Assembly: GCA_017942025.1 (NCBI GenBank)
Contig: JAGAVH010000033.1
Coordinates: 1-64,000, forward strand
Direction: 5' to 3'
DNA: 64,000 bases
DNA from: Ruminiclostridium sp.
GTDB taxonomy: Bacteria > Bacillota > Clostridia > Oscillospirales > Ruminococcaceae
Within the stretch, counting starts at the first letter, position 1, and the number at the start of each line of letters is the position of its first letter. Positions 36,237 to 44,033 of the stretch are shown one piece after another. The notes under the pieces are model-generated. The model searched no databases and was not told the DNA's origin. It saw nothing but the letters and a program-made list of their open reading frames with translations. The position numbers and the translations under genes were made by a program.

Positions 36237-36719
36237 TCATTCGCTTGTCTTATTCTTCTCTTGCTCTTCAATCCGTTGCAGCGTATCCAGATAATCCTGA
36301 TAAAATTCCTCGTTGACGTGATCGTCTATATCAATTTCGTAACCGTTTCCGCAAAGGATTATTTTCTGTGGCTTTGTTTTCAATGGTATTTTTATAGTTT
36401 CTGTTCTCAGTCCATTGTCAAACAGAAGGGAGACAAGTCCTATATAATATTTTATGCCTATTTTCAGAACTCCGTCTTTTTCTTCGGTTATATAGCCAAG
36501 AGTGCTGCCTATTCCGTGAAGACCGTTTTTGGTAAAAAGAATCTCTACAGAATCTTCTTTTACTTCATAGTGATAAGTAATGTAACGTTCGGGGCTGACA
36601 CAAGCCGAAAACCCCCATAACCGCCAGCCGAAATTGTACATAAGAACAGCCCCGGCAATCAGAAAAGCTATTATTGATAAAACTAAAAGCACCTTATGCT
36701 TAAAAAGCTTTTTTAACAT
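36237..36719 (-). CDS. Small membrane-anchored protein, unknown
   Basis: This 160-residue protein has one N-terminal helix (about 9-29), then an external domain with S-A-C-V-S-P-E-R-Y-I-T-Y-H-Y and a Glu/Lys-rich C-terminus. A clear GGAGGT site precedes ATG 36719. No family is recognised. It is part of the four-gene row under the boxed promoter at 38145-38227. Confidence 0.65.
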   Translation of the reverse strand: MLKKLFKHKVLLVLSIIAFLIAGAVLMYNFGWRLWGFSACVSPERYITYHYEVKEDSVEILFTKNGLHGIGSTLGYITEEKDGVLKIGIKYYIGLVSLLFDNGLRTETIKIPLKTKPQKIILCGNGYEIDIDDHVNEEFYQDYLDTLQRIEEQEKNKTSE

Positions 36720-36779
36720 AAAGGTTACCTCCGTTATTGTACATTATGAAATCATATTATAATTTATAATATTGTCCGA

Positions 36780-37226
36780 TTACGGTGGTTCGTGATAATC
36801 TGCTACCTTCCACTGGAAATCGGAAAATTTCAGTATTAAGGTGCAGGGAATATTATGACTTCCCGGACCTAATTCGCCATCATAAGACAGCCATTTGTGA
36901 GTGTATCTGTAATGCACATAAGCTGTATCCAATATCACCACAGTATAGAAATTACCGCATTGGTTTATATCTTCGTAATATTCCTTTTGCCATTCGCCGA
37001 TATCATCACCATGATATTCTCGATAATTTATAAATGTTGACAATTCCTTGGGTACAATTTTTTTCATATCCTCGGGCAATTCTTCCCATACACCAAAATT
37101 TTCGGCTACTGTAAGAACAATCTCCCTGCCCTTAAAGGTTAAGTAAGCACATAATGCACAATAAAAAATCAACAGAACGCCAAAAGCAACAGCTACTGAT
37201 ATCAGTATTTTTTTCTTTTTAGTCAT
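36780..37226 (-). CDS. Small membrane-anchored protein, unknown
   Basis: This 148-residue protein has an N-terminal K-K-K-K basic stretch and one helix (about 8-30). The external domain contains H-Y-R-Y-T-H-K-W-L-S-Y-D-G-E and ends K-V-A-D-Y-H-E-P-P. No family is recognised. It lies 20 bp downstream of the lipoprotein gene. A 60-bp gap to the next gene shows no terminator. Confidence 0.6.
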   Translation of the reverse strand: MTKKKKILISVAVAFGVLLIFYCALCAYLTFKGREIVLTVAENFGVWEELPEDMKKIVPKELSTFINYREYHGDDIGEWQKEYYEDINQCGNFYTVVILDTAYVHYRYTHKWLSYDGELGPGSHNIPCTLILKFSDFQWKVADYHEPP

Positions 37227-37246
37227 ATATCATTTCCCCTTTGTCA

Positions 37247-38050
37247 TCAGTTCATTTCAGCTACGTCAAAGGAACGGAAAAATTCATCGGTCAGCTTTTC
37301 CCTACTTGCTCTGATAGAAATCAGTATTCCATCCTTATATATATTCGCATAAGTTTCTCTGACGTTGTTGGTTTCGGAAATAAGAGCCGTAGCCTTGCTG
37401 TTATCTGCAAGTGTGATTTCCTTTTCATAAACAGAAGTGTAGTTTTTAAAATTGCTGTAATTATCGGGATTAGGTGACGAAGGCGAAATAATATTCTGTA
37501 CTTCAAGATATGATTTTGCATTATCTATGCTTTCATTTTCAAGAGGTAACAGATAGGATAACATTACTATCATCTGCTCATCACCTGATATAGCCCCGCA
37601 ATGATACCATATCCACGGAATACGGTAAAGCTCACTTGTCATAAACGATACCTGTGAATAAGCGCTATCACTCTGAATTTTCATATTCTCCCCGTTTAAC
37701 TGCGGTACACAGAGCTTTATTTTACCCGTTTCAAAATACTGTAGCGTCTTTCTGAACAACTCGAATTTTTCGTCTGAGGTATTCTGCTCCATCCGTGTAT
37801 AGATATCTTTATATCCGTCAGAATTATTATCTGTCAGCGCAGATAACAACTGTTCATAACTATCAAAGTGATAATCAATGACGTTATTCGGAGCACATAA
37901 GCCCAGTCCGTTATCTTCTGTACTCTGGTTGTCAGAAGTTACGGCACAACTGCTCTCTATTCCGCTGTTATCGGAATTTTCCTGCCCGCTGCAAGCAGTC
38001 AGGCTGAAGGTAACGGCAAGAGCGAGTAAGAATGATGTGAGCTTTTTCAC
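37247..38050 (-). CDS. Lipoprotein, unknown (first gene of four-gene operon)
   Basis: This 267-residue protein starts at GTG 38050, chosen because GAAGGGAG precedes it and the product then begins with a proper lipoprotein signal (K-K-L-T-S-F-L-L-A-L-A-V to L-T-A-C-S-G). The 41 upstream in-frame codons are leader. After the lipobox Cys comes a Ser/Asn/Glu linker and a domain with L-C-V-P-Q-L-N-G-E-N and L-A-D-N-S-K-A-T-A-L-I. The C-terminal half resembles substrate- or surfactant-type extracytoplasmic domains only vaguely, so I assign no function. It is the likely head of an envelope operon controlled by an OmpR-type box array. Confidence 0.75.
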   Translation of the reverse strand: MKKLTSFLLALAVTFSLTACSGQENSDNSGIESSCAVTSDNQSTEDNGLGLCAPNNVIDYHFDSYEQLLSALTDNNSDGYKDIYTRMEQNTSDEKFELFRKTLQYFETGKIKLCVPQLNGENMKIQSDSAYSQVSFMTSELYRIPWIWYHCGAISGDEQMIVMLSYLLPLENESIDNAKSYLEVQNIISPSSPNPDNYSNFKNYTSVYEKEITLADNSKATALISETNNVRETYANIYKDGILISIRASREKLTDEFFRSFDVAEMN

Positions 38051-38144
38051 AGTCTTTTCTCCCTTCAGAATCAGATCTTTATATACAATACAAAACATAA
38101 GCCTGTTTTGTCCCGTAAGCTTGAAAAATTCTTTTTTCAATTTC

Positions 38145-38227
38145 AATATATCACAGTTATATATGTATGTCAATACGTTTAAACGTTTTGTAACTGAATT
38201 GTAATAATTCTGTAACCGTTTTGTAAC
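38145..38227 (-). promoter_or_regulatory. Promoter with four OmpR-family boxes upstream of the lipoprotein operon
   Basis: TTGACA (38168-38173), 17 bp and TATATT (38145-38150) read on minus. Upstream, on the plus strand, TGTAAC, TGTAAT, TGTAAC and TGTAAC start at 38189, 38200, 38211 and 38222, each separated by exactly 5 nt. This fits the WalR pattern TGTWAH-N5-TGTWAH, and read towards the gene it fits the PhoP-like TTWACA series. The array also sits about 45-83 bp upstream of the divergent fliB-like promoter. Confidence 0.7.
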
Positions 38228-38271
38228 AAAAGAAAATTAAGGAAAGTATCACTCTGTTCATAATATAACGG

Positions 38272-38300
38272 TTGATTTTCATAGCCGATAGTGATATAAT
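38272..38300 (+). promoter_or_regulatory. Promoter of the FliB-like gene
   Basis: TTGATT (38272-38277), 17 bp and TATAAT (38295-38300) lie 23 bp before the start codon. Confidence 0.7.
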
Positions 38301-38323
38301 AAGCGTATAAAGGAGTGATAAAA

Positions 38324-39526
38324 ATGGCATACACAATAAAAATCCCATCATATATAAACGATTTTAAATGCATAGGTAAGGAATGCGAGCTTCATTGCTG
38401 TCAGGTATGGGGCATAGACTGGTACGTATCCGAGGTAGAAAGAATAATGAATTCCGACTGCTCGCAGGAGCTGAAGGAGCTTGTTTCCCGTTCCTTCAAA
38501 AAAACAGAACATGATGACATAGTACGCATAATCTTTGATGATGACAAGGACTGTCCCTTCCACGATAAAGAAGACAGACTCTGTATGATACAAAAGGAGC
38601 TGGGGCACGACTATCTTTCCCACACCTGCAAGACCTATCCGCTTGCGGGAACGATCAACAACGGCACCATACTCCGTTACCGTGTTATCAGCTGTCCTGC
38701 GGTTTACGACCTGGTCACAGCCTCCCCCGACGCCTGCGACGTCTATACAAAAGCTCGTAAAGAGGACATCACTACCATTAACAGTTGCTTTGTTGATACC
38801 GACGCCGACGTATCAAAAAATCAGGTTTTAAAGTATCGCAACGAGCTTTTCGACTTCTTCTACAGCATTCTTTCAAACAAGAACACCGACGTTATCACAG
38901 CGCTGATTTCAGGAATACTTGCCGCATCAAAAATAGACGAATTTGCCGCAAAGGACGTAAAGAAAATACCTGAGGTCATAAAGGCACTTACTCCCCAGAT
39001 GACAAACCCTGCCACCCTGAAATCCCTTCAGGATATAGCTCCGAATTTATCGGTAAAGCTTCCCGTATTGAAAAATCTGTTCTCTTCACTTGAAATAGAA
39101 GTACCATTCAGAAAATTCATCCAGAACGGTGAGGGCACCGCAGATGCCGACGTTCTTTTTATTTCTCCCGAGCAGTATAATGATTACTACAAGAAATTCA
39201 GAAGCTGTTTTACGGAGGATTTCGTTATCAGAAACATTGTCAGGGCTCTTTATATGGATATGCAGATGCCCTTCATCAATAAAACAGACAGCATATTTGC
39301 AAATTACGCATATTTTGCGGTATGTGTAGCGGCTATAGAATATCTTGGTGTATGCATTGCCGCATCCAACGACGACGAAGCGGTAGTAAGAGCAAAATTC
39401 AAAACTATAGTATGCCATCTGGCAAGAAAGCTGTGTCACAACACAACAACCAATAAGCTTGTTCTTGACTTTATCAAGAGTGTAAACTGCTACACACCCG
39501 GTTACATATCAATAATAGTAAAATAA
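38324..39526 (+). CDS. FliB-like Cys-rich protein (flagellin lysine-N-methylase family)
   Basis: This 400-residue protein has an N-terminal cysteine cluster, F-K-C-I-G-K-E-C-E-L-H-C-C-Q-V-W, followed by C-P-F-H, L-C-M-I-Q and H-T-C-K-T-Y-P. This is the pattern of the YkgJ/FliB family, probably binding an iron-sulfur cluster or zinc. The family name comes from Salmonella FliB, which methylates flagellin lysines. No flagellar gene is present here and this lineage is usually non-motile, so the substrate is probably another protein. ATG 38324 follows an AAAGGAG site; a second ATG 9 bp upstream overlaps that site. It is monocistronic, between a divergent operon and a convergent junction. Confidence 0.75.
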   Translation: MAYTIKIPSYINDFKCIGKECELHCCQVWGIDWYVSEVERIMNSDCSQELKELVSRSFKKTEHDDIVRIIFDDDKDCPFHDKEDRLCMIQKELGHDYLSHTCKTYPLAGTINNGTILRYRVISCPAVYDLVTASPDACDVYTKARKEDITTINSCFVDTDADVSKNQVLKYRNELFDFFYSILSNKNTDVITALISGILAASKIDEFAAKDVKKIPEVIKALTPQMTNPATLKSLQDIAPNLSVKLPVLKNLFSSLEIEVPFRKFIQNGEGTADADVLFISPEQYNDYYKKFRSCFTEDFVIRNIVRALYMDMQMPFINKTDSIFANYAYFAVCVAAIEYLGVCIAASNDDEAVVRAKFKTIVCHLARKLCHNTTTNKLVLDFIKSVNCYTPGYISIIVK

Positions 39527-39531
39527 CAAAT

Positions 39532-39560
39532 GCCGTATCTGAAAATGCATCAGATACGGC
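39532..39560. terminator. Terminator hairpin left of element B
   Basis: GCCGTATCTG/CAGATACGGC stem, 5 bp after the FliB-like stop. The same stem with a different loop recurs at 39805-39833, on the other side of the repeat element. Confidence 0.7.
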
Positions 39561-39804
39561 TCAGACTGAAGACAAACTCACGCACCGCAAAAATGCTGGT
39601 AACTTGTAACGTATTTGTGGATATACGCGAAATAGTGATATAAAAGTTTTAGAGAGCCTTAAACGGCTCTCTAAAAGCATTTTTGCTTACTTCGTCACCC
39701 ACCCCTCAATGTACTATCTGTACACCTATCGGGGTGGCTTCCTCGTCTGCGTGCGTTTTTCATCGTCTGACAGCATGTAGACAAAGACTTTGTCTACACG
39801 CTGA
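39561..39804 (+). repeat. Convergent-junction intergenic repeat, copy B
   Basis: This 244-bp element runs from TCAGACTGAAGACAAACTC to GTCTACACGCTGA. Internal landmarks are an AGAGAGCC/GGCTCTCT hairpin followed by AAAAGCATTTTTGCTTAC, CCCCTCAATGTAC, GTGCGTTTTTCATCGTCTGACAG and the palindrome GTAGACAAAGACTTTGTCTAC. The same blocks in the same order make up copy D (52442-52778, opposite strand). Ends share TCAG...CTGA. No ORF of note. It occupies almost the whole gap between two convergent genes. Confidence 0.75.
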
Positions 39805-39833
39805 GCCGTATCTGAAACATAATCAGATACGGC
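39805..39833. terminator. Terminator hairpin right of element B
   Basis: This has the same 10-bp stem as 39532-39560 and serves the EamA gene on the minus strand (stop at 39842). Confidence 0.7.
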
Positions 39834-39841
39834 TTATTTTA

Positions 39842-40687
39842 TCAGAATATACTTACTACTACGCCTGCTACCACCAGCATTATGCCTGCCACATTCACGG
39901 AAGAGGGCTTTTCCTTCAGCATTGCACCGCCGCCTGCTACTGTAAGCATAAGCGTGGCAAGCTTTATGTACTTATCAAGGGATACCCCCTCTATCGTTCC
40001 CACATACTGTACCGAGAACGCCGCTAAGGTCATTGAAAGCACGGCAAGCACCATAAAGAATGCGCCCTTTACGGTAACACCCGAAAAGATATTCTTTTTC
40101 CCTTTTGCAAAGGCTGTTATCCACAGCATTGCAAATATAACCACAGATTCTGTCATAACGCCTAAAGTGTAGTTTACGCTGTAAGCTCCCGTTCTTGCAA
40201 GGAAAAGAGAAACCGCCGCCAGCACCACCGACAGCCAGGCAAAAAGCATCCATCTTTTGTTACCCTTTTTCCAGCTCATAAGCACAGTACCTGCTCCTGC
40301 AAGAGAAATTGCAACTATGGTAAGCAGACTGTAGCCTTCGTATAAGAACATCATCGACATCAGCATCATCATAATCGGCTGAAAGCTGATTATCGGCTGA
40401 ACTCTCACAAGTTCCGAGCCTTTAAGCGCATAGGAGTGGAAAAGCCATGCGCCGCCCAGCGCCACACCCGATATTATCAGATAGAAGAGATTCAGTCCGC
40501 CCACAGAGGTTATATCCACATAAGCACCCGTAAAAGAGGCATAAATAAGAGTCACCACAATAACTGCCACAGTCTTTATAGATGTGACCGAATAAGGCTC
40601 GCTGTCCTTTACAGACAGCTTGTAGAACACCGCACCGCCCGATAACAAAAGAACTGTCAGCAGTGCAAAAAGAATACTTATAATCAT
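39842..40687 (-). CDS. EamA/DMT superfamily transporter
   Basis: This integral membrane protein of about 281 residues has roughly ten hydrophobic helices arranged as two EamA halves, with a short hydrophilic K-K-G-N-K-R in the middle. Helix features include G-G-A-V-F-Y-K-L near the start and G-G-A-M-L-K-E-K-P-S at the second half end. DMT members export or import small metabolites; the substrate cannot be read from sequence. ATG 40687 is chosen because GAGGTGGGG lies 4-12 bp before it, rather than a TTG 15 bp upstream. It is monocistronic. Confidence 0.8.
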   Translation of the reverse strand: MIISILFALLTVLLLSGGAVFYKLSVKDSEPYSVTSIKTVAVIVVTLIYASFTGAYVDITSVGGLNLFYLIISGVALGGAWLFHSYALKGSELVRVQPIISFQPIMMMLMSMMFLYEGYSLLTIVAISLAGAGTVLMSWKKGNKRWMLFAWLSVVLAAVSLFLARTGAYSVNYTLGVMTESVVIFAMLWITAFAKGKKNIFSGVTVKGAFFMVLAVLSMTLAAFSVQYVGTIEGVSLDKYIKLATLMLTVAGGGAMLKEKPSSVNVAGIMLVVAGVVVSIF

Positions 40688-40764
40688 ATAACCCCACCTC
40701 AAGAAAAAATATCAGTCGCAGTTCCACTTGTCGGACTTTGACGACTGATATTAGTATAACAGAT

Positions 40765-42396
40765 TTATTCAGTTTCTGCAAGCTTTAAAAGCGCTTTATC
40801 CGTACTCCAGAAAAATCTTTCCTTGCCGTACTTTTCAACAAGACCGCATCTTGTCAGCATTTCGTCTACCTGAGGCTGTACGCAGGAGAAGTAAATTTCA
40901 TCGCCCTGATTTGTAAGCCCCTCGCATAATTCCATAAGTGCCTGAACACCTGAAATATCCGCTACAGGTACGCCACGCATAGAAAATATTACGTTTTCTG
41001 ATTTTCCGTTATCCAAAAATGCAAGCTTTTCAGAAAGCTTATTTGATGTACCGAAATAAAGAGGTCCTGTTATGTAGACAACCTTTGTTCGCTTGAAGCA
41101 TTCGTTATCCTCAATACCCACCTTGGAGGCGTCAACACCTGCGATGTTGACCTGCATATCCGAAACCTTTAAAACGAACATTATTACAGAGAATAATACT
41201 CCTACTAAAATAGCAATGGTGAGGTCGAATATTACCGTAGCCGCCATAGTAATAAGATACTGGAACATGGCAGTCTTTATCTTTCTGCCGAAGATGTCCT
41301 TTATAACGTGGAATTCGTTCATTCTCCAGGCTGTAACGATAAGCACGCCTGCCAGCGCCGCCAGAGGAATCTTTGACATTACTCCGCCGAGCAAAAACAT
41401 AGAAGCAATAAGCACTACGGAATGGATAACACTTGTAAGTCTTGTCTGACCTCCTGCCTTTATGGCAACGGAGGTACGGGCAATAGCCGCAGTCGCAGGA
41501 ATACCGCCGAAGATAGGTATTATCATATTGCCGAGTCCCTGAGCAACAAGCTCTATATCGCTATCCAGCTTTTCATTCTTCATTCTGCCTGCAGAAGCGC
41601 CGCATAAAAGACTTTCGATAAGTCCTAAAGCCGCAATACTGATAGCAGGAACTATAAGATTCTTTATTGTATCAAAATCAAGAGCTGTAAAATCGAGTCT
41701 TTCTTCAGGTAAAAGCGTCTGAGGGATAGCTCCGACAACTCCCACATTGAAATTAAAGATGAAGTTGAGCGCTGTTGCGATAATGATAGCCGCTAAGGAT
41801 GAGGGGATTATCGCATTAAGCTTTTTAGGATATATCAGCATAAAGATTATAACGCTGACGCCTATTATGATCGCCTCTATATTCAGAGCCTGGGGAGTGT
41901 TGAAGTAGCTTATTATCTTATCAATGGTGGTTTCACCTGTGCAGGTAAGACCTGTGAGATTGTTTATCTGACCAAAGGCAATAATGATTGCAATACCCGA
42001 TGTAAAGCCTGTGATTACAGGTGTGGGGATAAAGGAAACCAGACCACCCAGCTTGAAGATTCCGCATATAAGCAGTATCACACCCGATAAGAAGCAGGCA
42101 ATGAACACACCCTGCATCTGATAGGTAGCAACAAGGGAGCATAAAATAGCCGCCATCGCACCTGTAGGTCCCGATATCTGATAAGAAGCGCCTGAAAAGA
42201 AGCCTATAATAACACCGGCAAGGATAGCTGTTATAAGTCCTGCCGCCGCAGTCGCGCCGCTGGATACACCGAAAGCAAGAGCCAGAGGAAGAGCTACCGC
42301 CGCTACCGTAACACCTGCCAACAGATCCTTTCCGAATTTTGCGCCGTTATAACCCTTGAACTCAGCGCCGAGTCGTTTAACATACCTTTTTACCAT
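40765..42396 (-). CDS. SulP family anion transporter with STAS domain
   Basis: This protein of about 543 residues has the SulP membrane domain: an N-terminal L-A-G-V-T-V-A-A-V-A-L-P-L-A-L-A-F-G, Y-Q-I-S-G-P-T-G-A-M-A-A (the substrate-site signature), and F-G-G-I-P-A-T-A-A-I-A-R-T. A cytoplasmic STAS domain follows (about 430-540, K-V-V-Y-I-T-G-P-L-Y-F-G-T to V-A-D-I-S-G-V-Q-A-L). SulP proteins carry sulfate, bicarbonate or other anions; the substrate here is not known. ATG 42396 is chosen because TTGGAGAAA supplies the ribosome site; the in-frame TTG at 42411 is part of it. Confidence 0.9.
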   Translation of the reverse strand: MVKRYVKRLGAEFKGYNGAKFGKDLLAGVTVAAVALPLALAFGVSSGATAAAGLITAILAGVIIGFFSGASYQISGPTGAMAAILCSLVATYQMQGVFIACFLSGVILLICGIFKLGGLVSFIPTPVITGFTSGIAIIIAFGQINNLTGLTCTGETTIDKIISYFNTPQALNIEAIIIGVSVIIFMLIYPKKLNAIIPSSLAAIIIATALNFIFNFNVGVVGAIPQTLLPEERLDFTALDFDTIKNLIVPAISIAALGLIESLLCGASAGRMKNEKLDSDIELVAQGLGNMIIPIFGGIPATAAIARTSVAIKAGGQTRLTSVIHSVVLIASMFLLGGVMSKIPLAALAGVLIVTAWRMNEFHVIKDIFGRKIKTAMFQYLITMAATVIFDLTIAILVGVLFSVIMFVLKVSDMQVNIAGVDASKVGIEDNECFKRTKVVYITGPLYFGTSNKLSEKLAFLDNGKSENVIFSMRGVPVADISGVQALMELCEGLTNQGDEIYFSCVQPQVDEMLTRCGLVEKYGKERFFWSTDKALLKLAETE

Positions 42397-42584
42397 TCCT
42401 GATTTCTCCAATTCTTAATACATTTTCAAAAACATTATTCAGCCTTATTATTTTAGTACCAAAAGCAGATTTTGTCTATATCAATTTAAAACAAATAATT
42501 ATTCACTTTTTCTTTTTTTTAAGCGGTTTTTCATAATAAACCGATTTTTTGCGGCATCGGGCAGAATAAAAAGCGTAAAAGCAC

Positions 42585-42613
42585 TTGAAAAAAAGATGTT
42601 TATGATGTATAAT
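42585..42613 (+). promoter_or_regulatory. Promoter of tRNA-Arg
   Basis: TTGAAA (42585-42590), 17 bp and TATAAT (42608-42613) lie 27 bp before the mature tRNA. Confidence 0.75.
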
Positions 42614-42640
42614 ATTCAGGTAGCTTAATTTAAAATACAC

Positions 42641-42715
42641 GCCTCCTTAGTTCAATGGATAGAATAAACCCCTCCTAAGGGTTAGATGTGGGTTCGATTC
42701 CCGCAGGGGGTGCCA
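42641..42715 (+). tRNA. tRNA-Arg (anticodon CCU)
   Basis: A complete cloverleaf is present: acceptor GCCTCCT/AGGGGGT (one G-U), anticodon stem AACCC/GGGTT around CTCCTAA giving anticodon CCT, T arm with GGTTCGATTCC, discriminator G and an encoded CCA. It reads AGG codons. Confidence 0.95.
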
Positions 42716-42717
42716 AG

Positions 42718-42751
42718 AAGAAAGCCTTTGTCGTCTGACAAAGGCTTTCTT
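42718..42751 (+). terminator. Hairpin after tRNA-Arg
   Basis: A perfect 15-bp stem (42718-42732 / 42737-42751, loop GTCT) starts 2 bp after the CCA end. It probably terminates or protects the tRNA transcript; the T-tract is weak. Confidence 0.7.
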
Positions 42752-42756
42752 CAACT

Positions 42757-42935
42757 AAATCCGTCCTTACGGACGGGATAAATTGTGCTAAAGCTCGCGA
42801 AATCACTTCGCGATGAAATCCGACTTAGTCGGAATAATGGGCGGATTTAATTTCATCTGAAACCGAAGGTTGAAGATTTCATCCGAGCAAAGCGAGGATT
42901 TCATCGTGCGTAGCACAATTTCATCAATCTATTCT
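42757..42935. repeat. Modular palindromic intergenic repeat
   Basis: Short hairpins (CCGTCC/GGACGG, GCGAAATCACTTCGC, CCGACTTAGTCGG, GAGCAAAGCGAG, GTGCGTAGCAC) are separated by the phrase GATGAAATC on the left and its complement GATTTCATC on the right. AAATTGTGCT at the left end mirrors AGCACAATTT at the right, so the block is one large imperfect palindrome. No coding potential. Confidence 0.7.
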
Positions 42936-42972
42936 ATTGACTTCAGTAACAAAATGTGATAAACTGATTATG

Positions 42973-43120
42973 CCAAACCAATTTAATATAACGTAAGGAG
43001 CAAATTTTCATTTCAGGGATTATTGTGCCTTTTTTACGCATAATTATATTACGAATTTGATAAAATGCAAATTCCATCAATATAATTATGCTTATTGCCC
43101 TTTATATTGAATTGGTTTGG
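42973..43120. repeat. Nested inverted repeat (MITE-like)
   Basis: Outer 18-bp arms CCAAACCAATTTAATATA and TATATTGAATTGGTTTGG (one mismatch) enclose inner 13-bp perfect arms GCATAATTATATT/AATATAATTATGC (43038-43050, 43079-43091) and GAATTT/AAATTC at the centre. Total length is 148 bp. This is the structure expected of a short non-autonomous element or a long RNA stem. No target duplication is evident. Confidence 0.6.
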
Positions 43121-43143
43121 CGACTATCGGGGTTTGCGTTTTT

Positions 43144-43177
43144 GTGCGGTTACTTCGGTAGCCGCACTTTTTGTTTT
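43144..43177 (+). terminator. Intrinsic terminator/attenuator before the acyltransferase genes
   Basis: A 10-bp stem GTGCGGTTAC/GTAGCCGCAC with TTCG tetraloop is followed by TTTTTGTTTT and, 3-4 bp later, by the GGGGAGGA ribosome site. Its position between leader and start codon suggests conditional read-through. Confidence 0.7.
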
Positions 43178-43190
43178 ATGGGGAGGAATT

Positions 43191-44033
43191 GTGAAAAAGA
43201 AAAAAACCAACTCTGCTCTCACAATATGGCTGCGGACAAAAATCTATCCGGTAGCAATGTTGCTGAGCAGAACAAAAGTAAAATATAAAATTATTATTAA
43301 AAAAAATTATACTTTAAAAGCAGATACGCCTGTTATATTTGCCTGCAATCACTCCGCTTTCCCGGATATTCCAATTGCGCTCAGAGCAATCAAAAAACAC
43401 TGCTACACACTGATCGGAAGGCAAAATCTCGCCTTTGCAGATAAAATTTTTTTCTTTTTATCCGGAGCGATATGGGTAGACAGAAAAAGTAAAGAAGATT
43501 CAACCTACGCCAAAGAGCGAATCATAGAGTATCTGAAAAAAGGAAAATCTATCCTTTGGTTTCCTGAAGCAACCTGGAATCTGACCGATAATCTGTTAAT
43601 GCTCCCTATGCGATGGGGTATAATAGATGTCGCTATACAAGCCGAAGCTCAGATTATCCCTATAGCTCTTGATTACAACAGAGCACAAAGCATCGTAACA
43701 GTTAATTTTGGAGAATGTCTGACCTCCGAAAGCTTCACAAGCAAGCAGCAAGGGATAAATCAGCTTCGTGACGAAATGTCAACTATGCGTTGGGATTATA
43801 TAAGTCAAAGAGGCGAAAAAAGAGAGCATATCAACCTGAGCGAGCAGCGGAATATAATATTTCAGGCTGTTACCGATTATCCCCCACTTAACTGGCAATA
43901 TGAAGAATCTTGTATTTTCCGAGAAAAAGGCAACTATAACACCGATGAAGTGTTTTCACATTTAACAAACATAAACGCCACAATACAAAATTCATTTTTG
44001 TTTAATAAGAGATTGAAAGGAGGAAGAACATGA
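43191..44033 (+). CDS. PlsC-like lysophospholipid acyltransferase
   Basis: This 280-residue protein has the acyltransferase H-x4-D site in C-N-H-S-A-F-P-D and the acceptor-binding motif F-P-E-A-T-W-N in place of F-P-E-G-T-R-S. W-V-D-R-K corresponds to block II. These enzymes transfer acyl chains to lysophosphatidate or related acceptors at the membrane, but the variant motif III (Ala, Trp) suggests a different acceptor. The start is GTG 43191, directly behind GGGGAGGA; in-frame upstream codons pass through the terminator hairpin and an inverted repeat and are not coding. The gene is more AT-rich than the flanking core genes and follows a tRNA and repeats. Its TGA overlaps the ATG of the next, related gene (ATGA). 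Confidence 0.8.
   Translation: MKKKKTNSALTIWLRTKIYPVAMLLSRTKVKYKIIIKKNYTLKADTPVIFACNHSAFPDIPIALRAIKKHCYTLIGRQNLAFADKIFFFLSGAIWVDRKSKEDSTYAKERIIEYLKKGKSILWFPEATWNLTDNLLMLPMRWGIIDVAIQAEAQIIPIALDYNRAQSIVTVNFGECLTSESFTSKQQGINQLRDEMSTMRWDYISQRGEKREHINLSEQRNIIFQAVTDYPPLNWQYEESCIFREKGNYNTDEVFSHLTNINATIQNSFLFNKRLKGGRT

Noticed and set aside
43095-43190. Upstream extension of the first acyltransferase (start at 43095)
   Set aside because: These codons run through an inverted-repeat arm and a terminator stem. GTG 43191 directly after GGGGAGGA is the credible start.
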